A stretch of 6,316 bases of DNA from Gammaproteobacteria bacterium (GTDB lineage: Bacteria > Pseudomonadota > Gammaproteobacteria > Steroidobacterales > Steroidobacteraceae): contig PMMB01000362.1 in assembly GCA_003165495.1 (NCBI GenBank), positions 1 to 6,316 of the forward strand. Direction: 5' to 3'. Below, one piece after another: positions 1 to 5,868 of this stretch. The first letter of the stretch is position 1; every line of letters begins with the position of its first letter. The notes under the pieces are model-generated. The model ran no database searches, was not told where the DNA came from, and saw nothing but the letters and a program-made list of their open reading frames with translations. Made by a program: the position numbers and the translations under genes.

Positions 1-1298
1 GCCGAGCCGCCGGCGGAATCGCCTTCCACCAGGAACATTTCTGAGAGCGCAGGATCTTTCTCTTGGCAGTCGGCCAGCTTGCCGGGCAAGCCCGCGATAT
101 CAAGCGCGCCCTTACGCCGCGTCATTTCGCGCGCCTTGCGCGCGGCTTCGCGCGCATAGGCAGCCTCGAGGATTTTATTGACGATGGCGCGCGCCTCTTG
201 GGGATGCTCCATTAGGAACTCCTCCAGGCGGCCCGCGACCGCGGACTCGACCACACCCTTGACTTCCGAAGACACCAATTTGTCCTTGGTCTGCGACGAG
301 AATTTCGGGTCCGGCAGTTTCACCGACAAAATTGCGGTAAGCCCTTCGCGCGAGTCATCGCCGGTCGTCTGGATTTTCTCTTTCTTGGCGGCGAGCTCTT
401 TCTCGATGTAGTTGTTGAGCGTCCTGGTCAATGCCGCTCGGTAGCCGGCGAGATGCGTACCGCCGTCTTTCTGTGGAATGTTGTTCGTGTAGCAATACAT
501 GCTTTCCTGGTACGAGTCGTTCCACTGCATCGCGACTTCCACCTGCGTATTTCCGTCGCGGGTTTGAAACCACAACACCGTGGGATGCACCGCCGTCTTG
601 CTGCGACTCAGATGCGTGACGAAGGCTTTCAAGCCGCCTTCATGCTGAAACACTTCGGTCTTTTCGTCGCGCTCGTCGATCAGTTCGATGCGCACGCCCG
701 AGTTGAGAAAGGACAGTTCGCGTAATCGTTTCGCCAGCGTGTCGTAGTTGAACGAGATATGGGTGAAGATCTGCGAACTCGGTTTGAAGCGCAGCGTCGT
801 ACCGCGTTCGTTGGTATCGCTGATGGCCGCCAGAGGGGCCTGCGGTTCTCCAAGCCGGTATTCTTGACGATGCAGCTTGCCGTCGCGCCGGACGAGCAGT
901 TCCAAATAATCCGAGAGCGCATTGACGACGGAGACTCCCACACCGTGCAGTCCGCCGGAGACTTTGTAGGACGTGTCATCGAATTTGCCGCCGGAGTGCA
1001 GCACCGTCATGATGACTTCGGCTGCGGAGCGGCCCTCTTCGGCGTGGATATCCACAGGAATGCCACGCCCGTTATCCGACACCGTCACCGATTCGTCAGC
1101 GTGAATGGTGACCACCACGCGATCGCAATGCCCGGCGAGCGCCTCGTCGATCGCGTTATCAACTACCTCGAACACCATGTGGTGAAGACCACTACCGTCG
1201 TCGGTATCGCCGATATACATTCCGGGCCGTTTTCGAACTGCGTCGAGGCCCCGTAAGACTTTGATTTTGCTTGAATCGTAGACGTCGCTATCGGCCAT
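1..1298 (-). CDS. gyrB: DNA gyrase subunit B, N-terminal 432 codons (partial at left edge)
   Basis: This encodes the ATPase subunit of DNA gyrase, the cytoplasmic type IIA topoisomerase that adds negative supercoils with GyrA. The reading frame is open without interruption from the ATG at 1298 to the window edge. The GHKL ATPase domain shows FEVVDNAIDEALAG (catalytic Glu44, Mg-binding Asn48), DNGRGIP near 75-81 and the ATP-lid glycines GGLHGVGVSVVNALS at 115-129. The transducer domain has the QTK lysine loop at 336-338. The piece ends just inside the TOPRIM domain at EGDSAGGS, with catalytic Glu425. Full GyrB is about 800 residues, so roughly half is present. ParE has similar motifs, but the dnaA-dnaN-recF neighbourhood and close match to enterobacterial GyrB favour gyrB. 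An AGGA element 6 bases before the ATG supports this start. It follows the transporter gene after a 130-base gap and probably has its own promoter. Confidence 0.97.
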   Translation of the reverse strand, partial: MADSDVYDSSKIKVLRGLDAVRKRPGMYIGDTDDGSGLHHMVFEVVDNAIDEALAGHCDRVVVTIHADESVTVSDNGRGIPVDIHAEEGRSAAEVIMTVLHSGGKFDDTSYKVSGGLHGVGVSVVNALSDYLELLVRRDGKLHRQEYRLGEPQAPLAAISDTNERGTTLRFKPSSQIFTHISFNYDTLAKRLRELSFLNSGVRIELIDERDEKTEVFQHEGGLKAFVTHLSRSKTAVHPTVLWFQTRDGNTQVEVAMQWNDSYQESMYCYTNNIPQKDGGTHLAGYRAALTRTLNNYIEKELAAKKEKIQTTGDDSREGLTAILSVKLPDPKFSSQTKDKLVSSEVKGVVESAVAGRLEEFLMEHPQEARAIVNKILEAAYAREAARKAREMTRRKGALDIAGLPGKLADCQEKDPALSEMFLVEGDSAGGS

Positions 1299-1303
1299 GG
1301 TGG

Positions 1304-1307
1304 ATCC
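1304..1307 (-). promoter_or_regulatory. gyrB ribosome binding site
   Basis: On the minus strand AGGA precedes the gyrB ATG with about 5-6 bases between them, a normal Shine-Dalgarno distance. It supports the ATG at 1298 as the start. Confidence 0.6.
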
Positions 1308-1323
1308 TGTTTTATGACCGCCC

Positions 1324-1332
1324 AGTCTAACA
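1324..1332 (-). promoter_or_regulatory. putative gyrB promoter, extended -10 type
   Basis: On the minus strand the sequence TGTTAGACT is an extended -10 element (TGn followed by TAGACT, 4 of 6 to TATAAT). No good -35 hexamer lies 16-18 bases upstream; the region there is a T-rich run. Transcription from it would begin near 1317 and give a short leader of about 20 bases, just long enough for the ribosome binding site. Assigned by motif and position only. Confidence 0.4.
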
Positions 1333-1369
1333 TTTTCTGGCAATAAAAACGAATCCGCGATGCCTAGGA

Positions 1370-1391
1370 AACCCTTTTAAATCAAACGGTT
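1370..1391. repeat. imperfect inverted repeat upstream of gyrB
   Basis: Arms of 8 bases, AACCCTTT at 1370-1377 and AAACGGTT at 1384-1391, pair with one mismatch around a 6-base AT-rich loop. It lies between the transporter stop and the putative gyrB promoter. The stem is AT-rich and has no clean T-run after it in the minus direction, so a classical terminator is unlikely. It could be an operator or chance. Confidence 0.25.
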
Positions 1392-1428
1392 ATAAAGCGC
1401 TGGAGTGGCGGCGCGACAGATAGCACAG

Positions 1429-2040
1429 TCAGCAAGAACTGCTCGTTTGTCGGTGTTCCTCGCGGGCGGCTCTCCAGACCTCTCGCGCGGCGCCGGCGTT
1501 CATCGCGGCGATACCGAGCCCCGCAATGAGGTCAGGCCACGCGGAATGCGTATAGCCTGTAACGAACCCGGTTGCGATGATGGCGACATTCGCCACGGTA
1601 TCGTTGCGAGCTGAGAGAAACGCCGCTCGCGTCAGACTGCCGCTGTGCGCCCGGACACGCGCCAGCATGAAAGCACACGACAAGTTGACCGCCAGGGCGC
1701 CCATCCCAGCCAACGTGAGCAGGAGCGGTGCCGGTGGCATCGGCGCCATGAACTTTATCCAAGCCATCCACAGCGTCGCAAGACCGGGTATCAACAGGAT
1801 GCCAGCCAGGGCCATTCCGAGATGTGCCCGGCTGGTTGCACTCCAACCGAGCGCGAGGGCGATCAGGAGATTGACCGACGCATCCTCTAAGAAATCGATG
1901 CTGTCCGCGAATAGCGAGACTGAGCCTATAGCAAGGGCAACCGCAAACTCGACTCCAAAATACGCGAGGTTCAGGGCAGCAACGACGATAACGACTCTGC
2001 GCAGGCTCAAGGAACCGACCCCGAGTTCCACGTGGAACAA
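1429..2040 (-). CDS. small CDF-like cation transporter, membrane domain only
   Basis: This is a 203-residue hydrophobic protein resembling the membrane domain of cation diffusion facilitators, which export divalent metals such as Zn, Co or Cd by proton exchange across the inner membrane. About six helices can be read, near residues 15-38, 41-65, 73-97, 103-127, 140-163 and 168-190. Helix 2 has FADSIDFLEDA, with Asp49 and Asp53 spaced as the DxxxD or HxxxD metal-site pair. Helix 5 has SARNDTVAN: Asp147 fits the second site, but the usual His four residues earlier is Ser143. The cytoplasmic C-terminal domain of typical CDFs (about 300 residues) is absent; the protein stops after a short charged tail. 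The TTG at 2040 directly follows the recF stop, so coupling or readthrough from recF is likely. No strong ribosome binding site is seen. A TTG at 2010, before SLRR, is an alternative start. The metal and direction of transport cannot be told from sequence. Confidence 0.75.
   Translation of the reverse strand: MFHVELGVGSLSLRRVVIVVAALNLAYFGVEFAVALAIGSVSLFADSIDFLEDASVNLLIALALGWSATSRAHLGMALAGILLIPGLATLWMAWIKFMAPMPPAPLLLTLAGMGALAVNLSCAFMLARVRAHSGSLTRAAFLSARNDTVANVAIIATGFVTGYTHSAWPDLIAGLGIAAMNAGAAREVWRAAREEHRQTSSSC
2024..2039. other. parS-like ParB binding site 1
   Basis: The 14-base perfect palindrome GTTCCACGTGGAAC occupies 2025-2038 and is flanked to give the 16-mer AGTTCCACGTGGAACA. It has the GTTCCAC half-site, in both arms, of pseudomonad-type chromosomal parS sites (the general consensus is TGTTTCACGTGAAACA). 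It lies within the first codons of the transporter reading frame, immediately after the recF stop. ParB loaded here would spread and recruit SMC and ParA for origin segregation. parA and parB are not in this window. Confidence 0.85.
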
Positions 2041-3105
2041 TTAATGGGGCACCACGCGCCCGGCGTCCACAGTGAATCTTCGCCCGGGCGCACCAAAGGC
2101 CGCGAACTCGCCATGGAGTGTCGTCACGATCAACTGCACCGAATGCTCCGACACCTCGCGAATGAGCCCCGCAAGACGATCATCGTCGAGCTCTGCCGCA
2201 GGATCGTCCAACAGCAGACAGGGTTGCACCGGAGCGCTCTCAGGAAACAGCTTCACTTGGGCAAGCAGGAGCGCGGCCGCCAACAGCTTTTGCTGACCCC
2301 GCGATATCCGGTCTTTCACGCCCATACCCTCCAGCCGAATACTGAGCTCCGCCCGATGCGGGCCGACTTGGGTCGCGCCGCTCTCTTGGTCGTGGTTCCA
2401 GCTCTGCTGCACGGCCTCTGAAAAGCTCTGCTCCCGCGACCACCCAGGGCGATAGCTCAACGTCAGATCCATTCCCAACAGATTGCGGCCAACGGTTTCG
2501 GCCTGATGGGCTAGAAAGGCCACGTACCGGGATCGGGCATCTGTCACCAGGTCGCCATAGCGCACTAGGTCAGGGTCCCACGCCGAGATCACGGCGCGCG
2601 GCTGTCTGGATTTCAGGGCAGCGTTTCGCTGCTTGAGCGCCTGGTGGTATCGCTGCCAGTGGCCGATGAATGAGGGTTCCACGTGGAACACACCCCAGTC
2701 CAAAAACCGCCTTCGCCGGCTCGGACCCTCCTCGATCAGGCGATGAACCTCCGGGTCGATGATTTGAACCGGCAGCATCAGCGCCAGCTCGGCCAGCGAC
2801 GAGGTCTTCTCCCCCGCAACCCGTGCGCGGATCCCGGCTGCCATCCCTTCAACGCCCATCGGAATCCGCCGATCAGGCGTCTCGACCTCGCCAAACACCA
2901 CAAACTGCTCAGCGCCCTGCCTGATCAAATGCTCGAGCCGCCGGGTTCGAAACGATCGTCCGCGGCCCAATATATAGATAGCCTCGAGCAAACTCGTTTT
3001 GCCCGATGCATTGGGCCCGCTAATCAAGGTGAATCGGGGATCCAGATCCAGTGCCGCCGATTGCAAGCAGCGGAAATCCGTTACTTGCACCCGGCGAAGC
3101 GACAC
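2041..3105 (-). CDS. recF: DNA replication and repair protein RecF
   Basis: RecF is an SMC/ABC-type ATPase of the RecFOR pathway. It binds single-strand gap junctions and helps RecA load at stalled forks. The 354 residues match the usual 355-370. N-terminal VTDFRCLQS leads to Walker A GPNASGKTS at 30-38, then LGRGRSFRT at 46-54. The ABC signature ISRGQQK is at 267-273, Walker B CLLLDDP at 296-302 and the D-loop ELDDDR at 305-310. The QVGPHRA motif near 246-252 is also typical. The start is a GTG at 3105, 3 bases after the dnaN stop. The end of dnaN supplies an AGG about 9 bases upstream, so translation is probably coupled to dnaN. Codons for FHVE at 140-143 coincide with a parS palindrome. 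No frameshift or missing motif is seen. Confidence 0.97.
   Translation of the reverse strand: MSLRRVQVTDFRCLQSAALDLDPRFTLISGPNASGKTSLLEAIYILGRGRSFRTRRLEHLIRQGAEQFVVFGEVETPDRRIPMGVEGMAAGIRARVAGEKTSSLAELALMLPVQIIDPEVHRLIEEGPSRRRRFLDWGVFHVEPSFIGHWQRYHQALKQRNAALKSRQPRAVISAWDPDLVRYGDLVTDARSRYVAFLAHQAETVGRNLLGMDLTLSYRPGWSREQSFSEAVQQSWNHDQESGATQVGPHRAELSIRLEGMGVKDRISRGQQKLLAAALLLAQVKLFPESAPVQPCLLLDDPAAELDDDRLAGLIREVSEHSVQLIVTTLHGEFAAFGAPGRRFTVDAGRVVPH
2675..2690. other. parS-like ParB binding site 2, inside recF
   Basis: The same 14-base perfect palindrome, GTTCCACGTGGAAC, lies at 2676-2689. On the minus strand the 16-mer reads TGTTCCACGTGGAACC, the form I recall for Pseudomonas parS sites. It is wholly within recF and encodes Phe-His-Val-Glu at residues 140-143. 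It lies 651 bases from the other site. A second exact copy this close makes chance very unlikely. Confidence 0.87.
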
Positions 3106-3108
3106 GAC

Positions 3109-4206
3109 TCAAAGCCTCATTGGCATCACGACATAGCGCGCCGTGGCATTACCGGGTGAGCGAATCAGACAGCTGCTATTACTGTCTGTCAGGCCGAGCT
3201 CAACCTCCTGGCCATCGATGGCGGCCAAAGCATCCAGCAGGTAGTTCACGTTGAACCCAACCTCGAGGTCGCTACCGTCGTAGCTCACCTCGATTTCCTC
3301 CTCGGCTTCCTCTTGCTCAGGGTTGTGCGCCTGGACCGTCACCACATTCTTTTTCACGGTGACACGGATGCCGCGGTACTTTTCGTTGGAAAGAATCGCT
3401 GTCCGCTGCAACGCCTGACGCAAAATATCCCGATCCGCCCGAATGGCCGAGGCTGGCGCCGCCGGGATCACCCGTGAATATTCCGGAAATCGGCCGTCAA
3501 TGAGCTTCGACGTGAAGCGAACATCGCCGATCTGGGCCCGAACGTGATTGGTACCGATCGCCAAATCAGCAACTCCCTCCTCGGTGAGTACTCGCTGCAG
3601 TTCTAATACGCCTTTGCGAGGCACAATCACTTGTTGCGAGGTTTTCACTTTCACTGCCAAAGCCGTTTCGCACAGGGCCAGCCGATGTCCGTCAGTCGCC
3701 ACCGCGCGCAGAAGTTGGCCGTCGATCTCCAACAACATTCCGTTCAGGTAGTAGCGAACGTCTTGCTGCGCCATGGAAAAATGCGTCTTCTCCAGCAAAC
3801 GCAGTAATTCCTTACGCGGTACCTGCACCGTTTGCTGTGAATTGATGTCGTCGATCACCGGAAATTCCGTGGCGGGCAGCGTCGACAGGCTGAAGCGGCT
3901 GCGCCCAGCCTTGATGACTACCTTTTCCCCCTCGACGGTCAGGGATACCGAGAGCTTCTCCGGTAACGCACGCAAAATATCCAAGAATTTGCGGCCGGGC
4001 ACCGTGATATCACCCGCCTCTTGAACAACGACTTCCGTGGAAGCCACGAGCTCGACTTCCAGATCAGTTGCGGTAATCGACAATTGTCCCTGGCGAACAC
4101 TCAGCAACACATTCGCCAATACCGGCATGGTTTGGCGCCTCTCCACGACCCCGATCACCGCCTGCAATGGCGCCAACAATTTCTCGCGCTCAGCCGTCAA
4201 TTTCAT
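3109..4206 (-). CDS. dnaN: DNA polymerase III beta sliding clamp
   Basis: The beta clamp is a ring-shaped homodimer that encircles DNA and tethers polymerase III and other partners. The 365 residues are almost the length of the E. coli protein (366) and align with it throughout. Three clamp domains follow in order. Markers are RSRFSLSTLPATEFP (102-116), QQDVRYYLNGML (147-158), ATDGHRL (170-176), DGRFPEYSRVIP (237-248), NPEQEEAEEE (295-304) and the C-terminal VVMPMRL. The GHRL segment, the Pro-Glu-Tyr-Ser-Arg-Val region and the terminal MPMRL form the hydrophobic cleft that binds clamp-binding motifs, so the cleft looks intact. The start ATG at 4206 gives MKLTAEREKL, matching the family. Its ribosome binding site is weak (GGGTG about 5 bases upstream). 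It lies downstream of dnaA across the probable origin and is tightly followed by recF. Confidence 0.98.
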   Translation of the reverse strand: MKLTAEREKLLAPLQAVIGVVERRQTMPVLANVLLSVRQGQLSITATDLEVELVASTEVVVQEAGDITVPGRKFLDILRALPEKLSVSLTVEGEKVVIKAGRSRFSLSTLPATEFPVIDDINSQQTVQVPRKELLRLLEKTHFSMAQQDVRYYLNGMLLEIDGQLLRAVATDGHRLALCETALAVKVKTSQQVIVPRKGVLELQRVLTEEGVADLAIGTNHVRAQIGDVRFTSKLIDGRFPEYSRVIPAAPASAIRADRDILRQALQRTAILSNEKYRGIRVTVKKNVVTVQAHNPEQEEAEEEIEVSYDGSDLEVGFNVNYLLDALAAIDGQEVELGLTDSNSSCLIRSPGNATARYVVMPMRL

Positions 4207-4224
4207 GGCAACACCCGTCTGACC

Positions 4225-4272
4225 AATCTTAGATTTAGATTCCTAAAAGAGATTATTACTATGATTATGAAG
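4225..4272. other. AT-rich putative DNA unwinding element
   Basis: This stretch is clearly richer in A and T than its GC-rich surroundings. It contains a tandem TTAGAT hexamer (4229-4240), GATTATTACT and GATTATG. On the minus strand it includes TAGTAATAAT (complement of 4252-4261), which resembles the TAG-type trinucleotide repeats known as DnaA-trios. It sits about 110 bases from the strong DnaA boxes. Its role as the melting site is inferred from composition and position. Confidence 0.45.
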
Positions 4273-4305
4273 CAGCCGGCTTTTCGGTATAACTCCAAAA
4301 ACATG

Positions 4306-4335
4306 AGAATAATCAGCATCCTGTAAACCTCGCAA
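4306..4335 (-). promoter_or_regulatory. possible dnaN promoter
   Basis: On the minus strand TTGCGA (complement of 4330-4335) and TATTCT (complement of 4306-4311) are separated by 18 bases, each matching 4 of 6 sigma-70 positions. It would drive dnaN and recF through the AT-rich region. Weak motif evidence; dnaN may equally be read from dnaA. Confidence 0.25.
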
Positions 4336-4355
4336 CCACATCCCACTCCTGTCCA

Positions 4356-4377
4356 ATGACGGCTCGGAAGCTGTCAT
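4356..4377. repeat. imperfect inverted repeat in oriC gap
   Basis: Nine-base arms, ATGACGGCT and AGCTGTCAT, flank a 4-base CGGA loop, with a single non-complementary pair that becomes a G-U wobble in a plus-strand transcript. It stands between the DnaA boxes and the AT-rich stretch. No T-run follows on the minus strand, so a rho-independent terminator for dnaA is not supported. It may be a protein site or a cruciform. Confidence 0.45.
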
Positions 4378-4382
4378 CGACC

Positions 4383-4391
4383 TGTGGGTAT
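4383..4391 (-). promoter_or_regulatory. weak DnaA box
   Basis: The minus strand reads ATACCCACA, two mismatches from TTATCCACA. It is 2 bases from the perfect box and in the opposite orientation. Accepted only because of this clustering. Confidence 0.35.
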
Positions 4392-4393
4392 CT

Positions 4394-4402
4394 TTATCCA
4401 CA
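4394..4402 (+). promoter_or_regulatory. perfect DnaA box
   Basis: The 9-mer TTATCCACA matches the high-affinity DnaA box exactly. DnaA domain IV (GGRDHTTV) is the binding partner and is encoded next to it. Confidence 0.85.
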
Positions 4403-4405
4403 GCG

Positions 4406-4414
4406 TCATCCACA
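4406..4414 (+). promoter_or_regulatory. DnaA box, one mismatch
   Basis: TCATCCACA differs from the consensus at one position. It is in the same orientation as the perfect box, 12 bases away start to start, which suits cooperative binding on one face of the helix. Confidence 0.65.
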
Positions 4415-4426
4415 GCTTCTCCCACC

Positions 4427-5785
4427 CTATCCAGCCAGGGTTCTCAACAGGTTCATATAGTCCTCGCCGATTCGCCGCTCCGTCTCTCGTAACTCCTTGA
4501 CCCGCCTGCAGGCATGCAACACCGTCGTATGATCGCGGCCACCAAAAGCGTCCCCGATCTCCGGCAGGCTGTGATTGGTCAATTCCTTCGCCAACGCCAT
4601 CGCGACCTGGCGCGGCCGGGCGATGGAACGACTGCGACGCTTCGACAACAAATCCGCAATTCTAATTTTGTAGTATTCCGCGACCGTCTTCTGAATATTT
4701 TCCACGGTCACGAGCTTTTCTTGCAGCGCCAACAAATCGCGCAAGGCTTCCTTGACCAACTCCAGCGTGATCGGCCGCCCCGTAAAATTCGACGTCGCCA
4801 CGACTCTGCGCAACGCACCCTCGAGCTCGCGAACGTTCGAGCGAATCCGCTTGGCCACGAAAAACGCTACTTCTTCCGGCAAATCGACCTGCGACATCGC
4901 GGCCTTGCTCATCAGGATCGCGACGCAGGTCTCGAGCTCCGGCGGTTCGATCGCTACCGTCAAACCCCAGCCGAATCTCGACTTCAAACGCTCTTCCAGC
5001 CCATCGACTTCTTTCGGATAGCGATCGCAGGTCAAGATCACCTGCTGTTGGCTCTCCAGCAGCGCATTGAACGTGTGGAAAAATTCTTCCTGGGATCGCT
5101 CCTTTCCCGCAAAGAACTGAATATCGTCGATCATCAACGCGTCCAAGGAGCGGTACGCAGTCTTGAAATCGTTGATGGTGTTGTGCTGCAAGGACTTCAC
5201 CATGTCGCTCACGAACCGCTCGCTGTGCACGTAGGCGAGCCGCGCATCGCAATTATTTTCTTTGATTCTGTTGGCAACCGCATGCATGAGGTGCGTCTTG
5301 CCGAGGCCGACACCGCCGTAAATGAACAGCGGGTTATAGGCCCTCCCAGGATTGCCCGCGACTTGAATCGCGGCCGCCTTGGCGAGCTGATTGCTCTTCC
5401 CCTCGACGAAACTGTCGAATGTGAAACTAGAATTGATCGGGCCGCCGAGGACCGACGGCGCCAGCCTGCGGGCTCTGGCCGGCGCGCCGTTGGCCACGGT
5501 GTGGCCGCCATTGACTGCAACCACCGGGGCCGCGACACCGGCCCGCGTACCCACGTCGAGCACCACCTCTGGGGCCGGATCCTCGGCGAAAGCCCGAATG
5601 AGTTCCTTGATCCTCGGCAGCGAGTTCTGGCCCAACCATTCGATAACATAACGATTGGGCGCCAGGAGCTTGAGTTCGCCGTCGCGCTCGATCGCCTGGA
5701 GGGGCCGCACCCAGGTATTGAACTGCTGCTCCGGGAGTTCGCTCTCGAGCACTCGCAGACAGCGGTTCCATAGCGACTCCGGCAA
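4427..5785 (-). CDS. dnaA: chromosomal replication initiator protein DnaA
   Basis: DnaA is the AAA+ ATPase that binds DnaA boxes, opens oriC and loads DnaB helicase. The chosen TTG at 5785 gives 452 residues starting MPESLWNRCLRVLE, which aligns with the E. coli N-terminus (SLWQQCLARLQ). An AGGAG lies 7 bases before it. A longer frame from a TTG at 5812 adds nine residues that do not match the family, and the Shine-Dalgarno would be inside it. Domain I (about 1-75) is followed by an Ala/Pro-rich linker (about 80-112). The AAA+ core has Walker A GGVGLGKT (157-164), Walker B LMIDDIQ (217-223), sensor 1 ILTCDRYP (250-257), the arginine-finger box RLKSRFGWGL (266-275) and sensor 2 RELEGALRR (319-327). 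The C-terminal helix-turn-helix ends with the box-binding signature GGRDHTTV (415-422). All key residues are present. It is divergent from rpmH and followed by the probable oriC. Confidence 0.98.
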   Translation of the reverse strand: MPESLWNRCLRVLESELPEQQFNTWVRPLQAIERDGELKLLAPNRYVIEWLGQNSLPRIKELIRAFAEDPAPEVVLDVGTRAGVAAPVVAVNGGHTVANGAPARARRLAPSVLGGPINSSFTFDSFVEGKSNQLAKAAAIQVAGNPGRAYNPLFIYGGVGLGKTHLMHAVANRIKENNCDARLAYVHSERFVSDMVKSLQHNTINDFKTAYRSLDALMIDDIQFFAGKERSQEEFFHTFNALLESQQQVILTCDRYPKEVDGLEERLKSRFGWGLTVAIEPPELETCVAILMSKAAMSQVDLPEEVAFFVAKRIRSNVRELEGALRRVVATSNFTGRPITLELVKEALRDLLALQEKLVTVENIQKTVAEYYKIRIADLLSKRRSRSIARPRQVAMALAKELTNHSLPEIGDAFGGRDHTTVLHACRRVKELRETERRIGEDYMNLLRTLAG

Positions 5786-5792
5786 GAGCGCT

Positions 5793-5797
5793 CTCCT
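5793..5797 (-). promoter_or_regulatory. dnaA ribosome binding site (decides TTG start)
   Basis: The minus strand carries AGGAG with a 7-base spacer to the TTG at 5785. This near-ideal element selects that start over the TTG at 5812, which has none. Confidence 0.75.
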
Positions 5798-5839
5798 AAA
5801 GATTTGAGGCAACGGGGCAAAGCAAACGAAAGGGCAGGG

Positions 5840-5868
5840 AGTCTAGCTCCAACGTGGCAACGCGTCTA
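5840..5868 (-). promoter_or_regulatory. putative dnaA promoter
   Basis: On the minus strand TAGACG (complement of 5863-5868) and TAGACT (complement of 5840-5845) are 17 bases apart, each 4 of 6 to the sigma-70 consensus. Transcription would start near 5833, giving a leader of about 48 bases. No DnaA box is seen here, so autoregulation by DnaA is not evident from sequence. Confidence 0.5.

Larger units (their letters stand above)
4207..4426. other. probable chromosomal replication origin (oriC), dnaA-dnaN gap
   Basis: The 220-base gap holds a perfect DnaA box (4394-4402), a one-mismatch box (4406-4414) and a two-mismatch box in opposite orientation (4383-4391). An imperfect inverted repeat lies at 4356-4377, and a markedly AT-rich stretch of about 48 bases at 4225-4272 could be the unwinding element. 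Xanthomonas and some other gammaproteobacteria have oriC between dnaA and dnaN. There are few boxes and no GATC clustering, so a Dam/SeqA system like that of E. coli is not suggested here. The dnaA-rpmH gap has no recognisable DnaA box. Part of the region may also be the leader of dnaN. Confidence 0.7.

Noticed and set aside
121..165. Dense GCGC-rich repeat-like stretch.
   Set aside because: It encodes the Ala-Arg-Glu-rich helix (AREAARKARE) normally found in GyrB ahead of the TOPRIM domain, so it is ordinary coding sequence.
759..1256. A 165-codon plus-strand frame opposite gyrB.
   Set aside because: It is antisense to highly conserved gyrB ATPase-domain codons and has no ribosome site or family resemblance.
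1299..1428. A rho-independent terminator after the transporter gene.
   Set aside because: No GC-rich stem followed by a T-run on the minus strand is present; the only inverted repeat is AT-rich with a mismatch.
1577..2044. A 155-codon plus-strand frame opposite the transporter.
   Set aside because: The minus-strand product has clear membrane helices and CDF-like motifs, while this one is low-complexity Arg/Ala-rich and looks like a shadow.
2683..3159. A 158-codon plus-strand frame across the recF-dnaN junction.
   Set aside because: It is antisense to recF and the end of dnaN, with no motifs and no initiation signals.
4332..4340. GCAACCACA as an additional DnaA box.
   Set aside because: It has three mismatches to TTATCCACA and does not cluster with the other boxes.
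4243..4425. A 60-codon minus-strand frame in the dnaA-dnaN gap.
   Set aside because: It reads through the DnaA boxes and AT-rich element, has no ribosome site and no family resemblance. The gap is better explained as oriC.
4514..5773. A 419-codon open frame on the plus strand, opposite dnaA.
   Set aside because: It lies wholly antisense to the certain dnaA gene. Its product is Arg-, Gln- and Leu-rich without recognisable motifs, as expected for a GC-rich shadow frame.
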